NCBI GenBank assembly: GCA_965276955.1
Contig: CBDIBP010000026.1
Span: forward strand, 107,893-171,892
Source: JABDEZ01 sp965276955
GTDB lineage: Bacteria > Bacteroidota > Bacteroidia > Chitinophagales > Chitinophagaceae
Length of the DNA: 64,000 bases
Reading direction: 5' to 3'
Position 1 is the stretch's first letter, and each line of letters opens with the position of its first letter. The position numbers were made by a program, and so were the translations under genes. The notes beneath the pieces were generated by a model, which did no database searches, had not been told where the DNA came from, and saw nothing but the letters and a program-made list of their open reading frames with translations. Below are positions 18,986 through 26,588 of the stretch, piece after piece.

Positions 18986-19912
18986 CTATTTTTTATAATA
19001 GGCCTGAGCAAATTCTTTGGCAAAATCGGCCAACTTTACTTTGCCCATTTTGGGTTGATTGTGATGAAAATTCTCCAGCGTTTTTCCGCTATGCATAGCC
19101 CCCTGCATTTCTACCAATGTCTCCGCCAGTTTTTCCGGCAATTTGGCCATCTTCAATCCCTGTAGCATTTCCTTATCCGATAGTAGCACCCATTTTAACC
19201 AGGGTTTGCCCACGGCGCTACCAATGATCTTTGCTGCTTCATTACAAGTCATTTCCTCGCTGCCAACATAACGAATGGTTTTCTCTTTGGGTAACAATAG
19301 CAATTCTTCGGCAACAGCATCCGCGATATCTAATGGCGAAACGAAAACAATCCGGTCATCTCCGCCACAATTTCCCATTAGCAAGCCGGTCTTTCCAGTC
19401 AGTAATTCCCACAGGCCGGAATAACGCAACGTAAGAAATTTCCCGATAAAACCCTTGCCTTTGATCAGGTCCATAGACTGGTAGAAATTGGTATAAAATG
19501 AACCGGGCCGCATGATGGTAACAGAGGCATCAAGTCCATCGAATAGATGTTCTACGTTTTCTCCCTTGATTAGGTCTGCAGCCCAGCCGCTCATGAGCAC
19601 GATCCGTTTAGCACTGGCTTCTTGGAGCGCCTGGACATAATTTTGCGCCATCTGGTGTAAGTAAACGCCCAGATCTGGTTCTGTAAAACTGAGCGGGATC
19701 ATAGCATAAACCGCGTCTGCGCCTTTAAAAGTGTTCGTCAAGAAGTTGGCATCGGAGATGGAGCCAATGGCTGGTATCGCACCTAAGTTTTCGATAGCTG
19801 CTTGTTTTCGGGGGTCGCTGCTCACTACGGTCACAGTATGTCCCTGTGCGACTAATATTTCTGTCAGCGGCTGGCTGATGTTCCCTAATGATCCTGTTAC
19901 AATAATTTTCAT
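18986..19912 (-). CDS. NmrA-like NAD(P)H-binding protein
   Basis: A 308-residue Rossmann-fold protein of the NmrA/atypical SDR group. The binding motif is GSLGNISQP near residue 7, a variant of the usual GATGxxG. No Tyr-x-x-x-Lys active site is evident, as is usual for NmrA-like redox sensors and quinone-reductase-like proteins. The ATG at 19912 lies five bases from the stop of the upstream epimerase gene. The two enzymes and the AraC regulator form one transcription unit. Whether it is catalytic or a redox sensor cannot be decided. Confidence 0.87.
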   Translation of the reverse strand: MKIIVTGSLGNISQPLTEILVAQGHTVTVVSSDPRKQAAIENLGAIPAIGSISDANFLTNTFKGADAVYAMIPLSFTEPDLGVYLHQMAQNYVQALQEASAKRIVLMSGWAADLIKGENVEHLFDGLDASVTIMRPGSFYTNFYQSMDLIKGKGFIGKFLTLRYSGLWELLTGKTGLLMGNCGGDDRIVFVSPLDIADAVAEELLLLPKEKTIRYVGSEEMTCNEAAKIIGSAVGKPWLKWVLLSDKEMLQGLKMAKLPEKLAETLVEMQGAMHSGKTLENFHHNQPKMGKVKLADFAKEFAQAYYKK

Positions 19913-19916
19913 AGCT

Positions 19917-20807
19917 CTATTTGGTATAAACCCCGTTCTCAATGTCAGTCAGTAAGGTGGTATGCGTTGGCTGCCAGCTTAGACGTTCCTGTGTCGAACT
20001 GCTTGAAGCGGGGCAGTCAATTGCGGCCATTTGTGAGAACCAGCCAAAATGTTCGGCAGCGGCATCAGTGCCTATGGATTGTACGGGGATATTGAGCTGT
20101 TTGCCTATGGCTTCTGCAATAGACTTGACTGTGATGGCTTCTTCGGCACAAGCGTGATAACGGGCACCTGGTGCAGCGTTTTCCAAAGCCAGCCGAAACA
20201 AATGTGCGGCGTCTAGCCGGTGTACGGCATTCCAATTATTGAGGCCCTCGCCAATATAAGCGGAAAAGCCTTTTTCGCGCGCTATATTGAACAGTATAGG
20301 TACAAAGCCATGCTTATCCTCATCGCCATGCACCGATGGTGATAAGCGAATGGCTGCCGCACGTACACCCAGTTTGGCTACGGCATCTGCTGATTGTTCG
20401 GAAACACGCGGCCAGGCAGGGTTAAATGGCGGGATAATATCTTCAGTGGCAAGTTTTCCTGGACTAACCAGTGCCGTACCCGAGGTAACAATAAAGGGAT
20501 GGTTAGAACCTGCCAATACTCCACCAATTGTTTCAATGGCTATTTTATCTACCTGACAAACTTCAGCGAAGCGTGTAAAATCATGAATAAAACCGGCGTG
20601 GATCACGCCATCGGATTGCGCGGCACCGCTTCGCAGGCTGTCCATATTTTCCAGGTCGCCGCGGTGAACTTCTGCACCGGCTGCGATCAGTTTTTGTGCT
20701 GATGCATCTGAACGGGCCAGTCCCAGTACTTGGTGACCAGCATTAATTAATTCCTGCACAATGGCAGTACCAATGAAGCCCGTGGCTCCTGTGATAAATA
20801 CGCGCAT
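19917..20807 (-). CDS. NAD-dependent epimerase/dehydratase-family protein
   Basis: A 296-residue extended SDR with a clean GATGFIGTA motif at the N-terminus and a NAD-type acidic loop. The catalytic Tyr-x-x-x-Lys is not obvious; an EQSADAVAKLG stretch lies where it would be, so activity may differ from classical epimerases. The ATG at 20807 places the Rossmann motif at residue 7; a longer TTG-initiated form adds 15 residues of poor quality. It is first in the operon with the NmrA-like and AraC genes. The substrate is unknown. Confidence 0.87.
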   Translation of the reverse strand: MRVFITGATGFIGTAIVQELINAGHQVLGLARSDASAQKLIAAGAEVHRGDLENMDSLRSGAAQSDGVIHAGFIHDFTRFAEVCQVDKIAIETIGGVLAGSNHPFIVTSGTALVSPGKLATEDIIPPFNPAWPRVSEQSADAVAKLGVRAAAIRLSPSVHGDEDKHGFVPILFNIAREKGFSAYIGEGLNNWNAVHRLDAAHLFRLALENAAPGARYHACAEEAITVKSIAEAIGKQLNIPVQSIGTDAAAEHFGWFSQMAAIDCPASSSSTQERLSWQPTHTTLLTDIENGVYTK

Positions 20808-21311
20808 AAATGATCTTATTTTGTTGATACAAAGATCGCTTATACTCGTCAAACCGATTTATCCAAATCTTCTTTTGGTTTAGCCGAAATCGTTATAATG
20901 TAAAATCGTCTATTTCTAAATTTAATATTGCCTAATTCGCTTTTGAACTCATCAAGAAATTCATCACGTATGCCGGGTACCTCCGTATTTTCTTTGATAC
21001 GGTTAACAAGAAGGCAGTTTATAACTATCTGAGAAACAAATTTAAACTCATAAAATTTATTTAGCTTAAGATTTAGGTTATGTTTGTGGTATATCACTTC
21101 CCTTTTTTAATATTTGTAATTATAGAAATACCAATAGATCCACCAGCAATAAATGAAAAGTGATTTGGATGTTGCATTTCGGAGCATTTAGTCCGTGGAA
21201 TTTATACCATGCCATCAGGAGGAGATAATGACAAATAAACTGAGCCACACAGGCAAGTAATATGAGCTTCCCACGAAACCATTCTGGCTTATTAATGTTG
21301 ATCTTTGTGGT
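20808..21311. other. Divergent intergenic region with weak open frames
   Basis: About 500 bases between the leftward epimerase operon and the rightward aldo/keto reductase. Two leftward frames (20849-21097, 82 codons; 21120-21335, 71 codons) have protein-like composition, but no family was recognised and they would occupy the promoter region. They may be relics. The rest shows nothing notable. Confidence 0.45.
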
Positions 21312-22283
21312 ATGAAAAACATGGAGAAAATTCAATTAGGTCATAATGGCCCGCTGGTTTCCAAACTCGGCCTGGGCTGTATGCGCATGTCCTCCATCTG
21401 GGGTGGCGCCACGCCTGACGAAAACGAAAGTTTCGCCACCATTCAACAAGCACTGGACAGCGGCATCAATTTTTTAAACACAGGAGATTTTTATGGTGCC
21501 GGGCATAATGAAATGTTGGTAGGCAAGGCCATCAAAGGCCGGAGAGACGACGCTTTTATCAGCGTAAAGTTTGGTGCCATCTTCCATAATGGTCAGTGGC
21601 TGGGTCTGGACCTCCGGCCAAATGCCATCAAAAACTTCATCAATTATTCCCTGACCCGCTTGGGCATTGAAACCATTGACCTGTACCAACCCTGCCGCAT
21701 GGATAATAGCGTACCTATCGAGGACATCATCGGAACTGTAGCGGATCTGATCAAAGAAGGTAAGGTCAAACACATTGGCGTATCCGAGATCACGGCGGAC
21801 CAGCTGCGCAAAGCGAACAGGGTGCACCCCATCAGTGCGCTCGAGATAGGCTATTCGCTTGCCGACCGACAGATCGAAAGCGAATTGTTGCCCGCCGCTA
21901 AAGAACTGGGCATTGCAGTCGTAGCTTTTGCTAATACAGCCGAAGGGTTATTGACCGGAGAAATGAGATCCCCGCTGGCGGAAAATGATTACCACCTTCA
22001 CTTCTCCCGTTTTCAAGGCGATAACCTGATCAAGAACTTAGAGAAAGTCGAAGTGTTAAAACGATTAGCCAAAGACAAGGATGCTACGCCCACCCAACTT
22101 GCCATCGCCTGGGTGAACGCCCAAGGCGAACACATCATGCCCCTGGTGAGTATGAGCAAAAGGTCGAGGTTGCCGGAAAATACCGCGGCGATGGCCATCA
22201 GCTTCAGCACTCAAGAGATGAAGCTTTTAAATGACACTTTTGCACCGGGTGCTATTTTAGGCGGCACCTACTTACAACGGTAA
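21312..22283 (+). CDS. Aldo/keto reductase
   Basis: A 323-residue TIM-barrel oxidoreductase expected to reduce aldehydes or ketones with NADPH. It keeps the catalytic Asp and Tyr (NTGDFYG) and Lys (SVKFG). The usual active-site His is not in its place: the motif reads LYQPCRMD instead of the common YYxHRxD, a variant known in one AKR branch that carries PARLD. The cofactor-binding end is GTYLQR-like and the length is normal. Its stop overlaps the AraC start by one base (TAATG), a strong sign of translational coupling. Confidence 0.9.
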   Translation: MKNMEKIQLGHNGPLVSKLGLGCMRMSSIWGGATPDENESFATIQQALDSGINFLNTGDFYGAGHNEMLVGKAIKGRRDDAFISVKFGAIFHNGQWLGLDLRPNAIKNFINYSLTRLGIETIDLYQPCRMDNSVPIEDIIGTVADLIKEGKVKHIGVSEITADQLRKANRVHPISALEIGYSLADRQIESELLPAAKELGIAVVAFANTAEGLLTGEMRSPLAENDYHLHFSRFQGDNLIKNLEKVEVLKRLAKDKDATPTQLAIAWVNAQGEHIMPLVSMSKRSRLPENTAAMAISFSTQEMKLLNDTFAPGAILGGTYLQR

Positions 22284-23089
22284 TGACCAACCCAGCAGAA
22301 ATACTCCCCGGCGTGATCTTCTACTCTTACCTCTCTACTGAGCGGAAAGACAAGGTCTGCTTTTGGACGAACCATGCTTTGGTCATGATGGTCTACGGGC
22401 AATTCAACCTTGAAACTTCGGGGCAAAATCTTGCGATCAAAGCCGGAGAAATGCTGCTGATCGGCAAAAACCAGCTGGGTACGCTAACGAAAACGCCACT
22501 ACCCGGCGAAAACTATGAAAGTATAGTCATCTCCTTGCAGGAAGACCTTCTGCGCAAGATTGCACTCGAAGAAAAAATAACAGCGGAGGGTAAGTACACC
22601 GGCCCGCCCAATATACAGGTACCTTCCAATACCTTCCTGCAAGGATTTTTTCAGTCCATCATGCCCTATGCCCGCGGTGCAGCCGGAACCCTGAGTGAAG
22701 AAATGGGCATACTCAAAGTCAAAGAAGCGGTCAAACTGTTGCTGCATAGCTTGCCTGTCTTACGCAATTTTTTGTTTGATTTCTCCGAACCCCATAAGAT
22801 CGATCTGGAAAGGTTCATGGTCAGTAATTATCATTTCAACGTACCGGTCGAAAAATTCGCACAGTTGACCGGCCGCAGCCTTGCGGGCTTCAAACGAGAT
22901 TTTCAAAAGACTTTTAACGTCCCTCCACGGCAATGGCTACAGGACAAGCGCCTTAATGAAGCCAAACATCTGATCGAGCACAAGCATCAAAAACCCTCGG
23001 CCATCTACCTGGACCTGGGCTTTGAAACTTTGTCCCACTTCTCGCATTCCTTCAAGAAAAAATTTGGCAAAGCGCCGACGGATCCTTAA
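22283..23089 (+). CDS. AraC-family transcriptional regulator
   Basis: A 268-residue regulator, paralogue of those at 2832 and 10025. A cupin-like N-terminal region is followed by the FDFSEPHKIDLERFM linker and a DNA-binding domain (SLAGFKRDFQKTF, GFETLSHFSHSFKKKFG). Its start codon overlaps the aldo/keto reductase stop, so the two proteins are made together. It likely controls this enzyme in response to its substrate or product. It resembles the other two through its whole length, suggesting duplication of an enzyme-regulator module with exchange of the enzyme. Confidence 0.92.
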   Translation: MTNPAEILPGVIFYSYLSTERKDKVCFWTNHALVMMVYGQFNLETSGQNLAIKAGEMLLIGKNQLGTLTKTPLPGENYESIVISLQEDLLRKIALEEKITAEGKYTGPPNIQVPSNTFLQGFFQSIMPYARGAAGTLSEEMGILKVKEAVKLLLHSLPVLRNFLFDFSEPHKIDLERFMVSNYHFNVPVEKFAQLTGRSLAGFKRDFQKTFNVPPRQWLQDKRLNEAKHLIEHKHQKPSAIYLDLGFETLSHFSHSFKKKFGKAPTDP

Positions 23090-23121
23090 ATGAACTTAAT
23101 GGTTGGTTCTTTTAACGTTGC

Positions 23122-23475
23122 TTAATTAAATGTCGATCTGAACTGTACTGGAGAAAAGTTTGTTTTCATTTTGAACAGCCTGCTGAAGACTGCGGATGCT
23201 CAATGCCCAATTGATAGGCCACTTCACTGATGGTCAGGTTCGTGGCGGACAGCAATTCTTTTGATCTTTCGATCAGTTTTGGTGGATATGCTGCTGCGCG
23301 TTCAATCCCGTGAGCGAACGCAGCATCTTGCTTAAATAATTAGGGGTAAAATTGAACTGTTCAACCCGGTATTGAACTGTCGGTATGCCGCTAATAATGG
23401 CCCGTAATTTAATTAGAAAACGGTTCGGATTCTGCCCCAGTCTGGGAAGCACACGCCGCACACGTCCGTGAGGTG
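23122..23475 (-). pseudogene. AraC-family regulator relic 1
   Basis: A C-terminal AraC fragment recognisable across several frames: IPTVQY, NYLSKMLRSLTG, QQHIHQK, LTISEVAYQLGIEHPQS, then SRLFKMKTNFSP up to a stop at 23122. At least two single-base losses (near 23279 and 23175) break the frame, and the N-terminal two thirds are gone. It is most similar to the DNA-binding part of the regulator at 18042. Confidence 0.7.
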
Positions 23476-23601
23476 TTTTTAATATAAATGACCTTTTTAT
23501 GCAATTATGCATATTCCATTTTTCAGCATCCTATCGTATCTTCTATTGCCATCCTTTATTTAGTCAAAGTTAACATTAAACGCAATTGAATTAGTTGGTT
23601 G

Positions 23602-23990
23602 CTAATTAAGGCGTTGTCTGAATTCGAGTGGTGAGGTGTTGACTTTAGACTTGAAAAGTTTATGGAATGACTGCGGATGCTCGAAGCCTAATTGATACGC
23701 AATTTCACAACTGACAGGGAGGGGGTAGATAAGATATCTTTAGCTTTTTCGATTAGTTTATCATGGATATGTTGCTGGGTACTTTGGCCTGTAACAGCTT
23801 TGAGCATATCGCTTAAATACTTAGGCGATATGTTAAGCTGATCAGCCAGGTATTGTACTGTCGGTAATCCATGTTGACTTGTTCCCGAAAAGTGAGCATT
23901 AAGCAACAGTTCCAGTTTGCTCAATATATCATTACTGGCCTGCTTGCGGGTGATAAACTGGCGGTTGTAAAAACGGTTACAGACTTGTTA
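23602..23990 (-). pseudogene. AraC-family regulator relic 2
   Basis: A second C-terminal AraC fragment running from RFYNRQFITRKQASND through NISPKYLSDMLKAVTG and IHDKLIEKAKDIL to SFHKLFKSKVNTSP and a stop at 23602. An indel near 23718 breaks it, and no N-terminal half exists upstream. It resembles relic 1 and the intact regulator at 18042, so two tandem copies were truncated here. Confidence 0.75.
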
Positions 23991-24224
23991 TACCAATGAT
24001 TGAACGTTTCCTTGATAAATCACAAACAATGCGATAACACCTCGATGCTGATTGAATATTTCGGAAGGAGAATTTACAGTAAGGGATGTTAGATCATTCC
24101 TTACTGTATGTGAAGTAAGATACTTATTTCAAGCATTGAAAATAAGGTGAAAAGGAGGATTCAATCAAGTACATAAAACCCTTGTTAAGGTTTTTAGATA
24201 GTTTGAAAATAATTAGTAATAATA
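23991..24224. other. Intergenic region
   Basis: No open frame or clear terminator was recognised in these 234 AT-rich bases between the AraC relic and the end of the CopB-type ATPase gene. Confidence 0.4.
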
Positions 24225-26249
24225 CTAATTGTTAACTTTTAACAGACTTGCATTGATCGCAACAACAACGGTACTAACAGTCATTAAGACTGCGCCCGCT
24301 GCCGGGCTTAGAACAATGCCCTGGTTGTATAATACCCCCGCCGCCAATGGTAATGCAATCACATTATAGCCTGTTGCCCAAATCAGATTTTGTATCATTT
24401 TACGGTAAGTCGCTTTGCCAAATAAGATCAGGCTAACAATATCTTTAGGGTTACTGTTGACTAAGACAATTCCCGCTGTTTCTGCCGCAATATCACTTCC
24501 CGAACCTACGGCTATACCAATATCTGCCTGTGCAAGTGCAGGCGCATCATTGACACCATCCCCTGTCATCGCCACAAACTCACCTTTGTTCTGCAATTCT
24601 TTTATTTTCTCCAATTTTTGATGCGGCAATACCTCGGCAATAAAACTATCCATACCCAAAGTTTTACTCACACTGGCGGCTACCTTGTTATTATCCCCTG
24701 TAAGCAGAATGGATTTGATGTTTACATCCTTTAAACTTTTAATAGCTTCCGCAGATTCGGGACGTATCTCATCTGATAATGCAATATATCCTGCCAACTT
24801 GTTTTCAATTAGTACAAATACTACAGTTTCAGTATCATTTGCAGTAAAGCCATCCGGCAGCGTTACCTTATTTTCCTTTAAATAACCGGGACTTACCACC
24901 AATAGCTTTTTGCCTTCTACAGTAGCTTCGACGCCCTGACCTGTGATCGCTTTAAAGTTTTCGGCTTGCGGAATGGTTAGTTTTAAGTCTTTGACTTTTT
25001 GCAGGATGCCGGTCGCAATGGGATGTTCCGATTTTTGCTCTAATGCTGATGCCAGGCGGATGATCTCATTTTCCTTAATGTCTTTATTAAGCGAAACCAC
25101 TTTAGATACTTCAAACTTGCCTACTGTTAGCGTACCTGTTTTATCAAATACAATGGTGGTGATTTTCCTTGCGTTCTCAAATGCAGTTCGGTTTTTGATC
25201 AACAGACCATGTTTAGCCGATAAGGCGGTTGATTTGGCAACCACCAGTGGTACAGCTAAACCTAAAGCATGAGGGCAGCAAATAACAATTACCGTTACCA
25301 TTCTTTCCATCGCAAAGGCTAATGTTTGGCCCGTTAAATACCAATACAGAAATGTACCGATACCTGTTACCAATGCGATCACGGTTAACCATTTGGCGGC
25401 AGTATCAGCCAATAATTGTGTTTGAGATTTGGACTTCTGTGCATCATCTACCAGTTTAACGACCTGGGACAGATACGAATCTTTAGCCGCATGGGATACC
25501 GTAACTTTAAAAGAGCCATTTCCGTTGATCGAGCCTGCAATCACCTTGTCACCTTTAACTTTTAATACCGGCTTTGATTCACCAGTCAGCATAGATTCAT
25601 TCAGATAACTCTCGCCCTCCAGTATAATCCCGTCGGCCGCGACTTTCTCGCCGGGTTTAATCAGGATAATGTCGTTCTCCTTTAGCGTATCTGTTTTTAC
25701 ATCATGTACCATATCCGGCATAACCATGTGGGCTTCGGCTGGCATGAGTTGAACCAATAATTCCAGTTCATTAGATGCTCCCATCACCGAACGCATTTCT
25801 ATCCAATGGCCTAATAACATGATCAAAATCAGGGTATCCAGTTCCCAAAAGAAATCCATCCCCTTTAAGCCAAATACTATAGCCACGCTGTAGCTGTAGG
25901 CAACAGTTATCGCAAAGCCTATCAGGAACATCATGCCCGGATTCTTTGCCTTCACTTCATCCACCAAACCCGTTAAAAAAGGCCAGCCACCATAAACAAA
26001 AACAACCGAAGATAAAGCAAACAAAATGTAGGAAGACCCGGTAAATGCCCAGTTCACCCCCATGAAATGCTGTATCATTGTTGATAAGAGCATGATAGGA
26101 ATGGTGAGTGCCAGAACCACATAAAACCGCTTTTTAAAATCAGCGATCATCATGGCATGGTGGTCATGCTCGGACATCCCCATATGCGGGTCATGCCCCT
26201 TGTGCATTTTACTGTGATCCATACCTTCCGGCATTTTGTCCATATCCAT
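24225..26249 (-). CDS. CopB-type (P1B-3) copper/silver-translocating ATPase
   Basis: A 674-residue inner-membrane metal pump that uses ATP to export copper or silver. The N-terminus is rich in His and Met (about 1-35) rather than carrying a CxxC HMA domain. The transmembrane metal site is CPH (CCPHALGLAVP), diagnostic of the CopB/P1B-3 group. Phosphorylation motif DKTGTLTVG, HPIA, and the hinge GDGVNDAPALAQAD are all present. The ATG at 26249 gives the His/Met-rich start; an upstream frame overlaps the SHOCT gene. It is last in the copper island, ten bases after the SHOCT gene. Confidence 0.95.
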   Translation of the reverse strand: MDMDKMPEGMDHSKMHKGHDPHMGMSEHDHHAMMIADFKKRFYVVLALTIPIMLLSTMIQHFMGVNWAFTGSSYILFALSSVVFVYGGWPFLTGLVDEVKAKNPGMMFLIGFAITVAYSYSVAIVFGLKGMDFFWELDTLILIMLLGHWIEMRSVMGASNELELLVQLMPAEAHMVMPDMVHDVKTDTLKENDIILIKPGEKVAADGIILEGESYLNESMLTGESKPVLKVKGDKVIAGSINGNGSFKVTVSHAAKDSYLSQVVKLVDDAQKSKSQTQLLADTAAKWLTVIALVTGIGTFLYWYLTGQTLAFAMERMVTVIVICCPHALGLAVPLVVAKSTALSAKHGLLIKNRTAFENARKITTIVFDKTGTLTVGKFEVSKVVSLNKDIKENEIIRLASALEQKSEHPIATGILQKVKDLKLTIPQAENFKAITGQGVEATVEGKKLLVVSPGYLKENKVTLPDGFTANDTETVVFVLIENKLAGYIALSDEIRPESAEAIKSLKDVNIKSILLTGDNNKVAASVSKTLGMDSFIAEVLPHQKLEKIKELQNKGEFVAMTGDGVNDAPALAQADIGIAVGSGSDIAAETAGIVLVNSNPKDIVSLILFGKATYRKMIQNLIWATGYNVIALPLAAGVLYNQGIVLSPAAGAVLMTVSTVVVAINASLLKVNN

Positions 26250-26259
26250 ATTTTTAAAT

Positions 26260-26481
26260 TTAAGTTGCCAGATCCGTTTCAAGGAATTTTTTCTTTTCCT
26301 GGTATTCTTCTGTTGTAATTTCACCGGCGGTAAATCGCTTCTGTAAAATATTTAAAGGGGTATCTTTCCGCTTTCGTTGTCCCGGAATGTAATAAGGTGT
26401 TGCAAATATCCAGAATAACATGATCATCCGAATGATCCACCATACCAAGTGCATTCCCCAAAAATCTCCGTAGTACACCAT
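26260..26481 (-). CDS. Small SHOCT-domain membrane protein
   Basis: A 73-residue protein with one N-terminal hydrophobic helix (about 9-32) and a C-terminal SHOCT motif (ILQKRFTAGEITTEEYQEKK). SHOCT segments are short oligomerisation or interaction modules. It is first in a two-gene unit with the CopB-type ATPase (ten-base gap) behind a palindromic operator-like site. A role in metal response is inferred from position only. Confidence 0.85.
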   Translation of the reverse strand: MVYYGDFWGMHLVWWIIRMIMLFWIFATPYYIPGQRKRKDTPLNILQKRFTAGEITTEEYQEKKKFLETDLAT

Positions 26482-26588
26482 CGTCTAATATTTTATAGTT
26501 ATTCCAGTAATGGAATAATTAAACAAAGTTGCAAGGTACCCCTTACTTACTGCATGACCAGCGTCACTTACTTACCTGAGGTATGTCA
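26482..26588 (-). promoter_or_regulatory. Promoter/operator region of the SHOCT-CopB unit
   Basis: An inverted repeat with 8-bp arms (TTATTCCA/TGGAATAA, 26499-26518) sits between a TTTG-containing -33-like element and a TATAAAATATT -7-like element reading leftward. Further upstream, GTAAGTAAG occurs twice in direct orientation, about 27 bases apart. This layout suits a dimeric repressor; the regulator is not identified. Confidence 0.45.
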
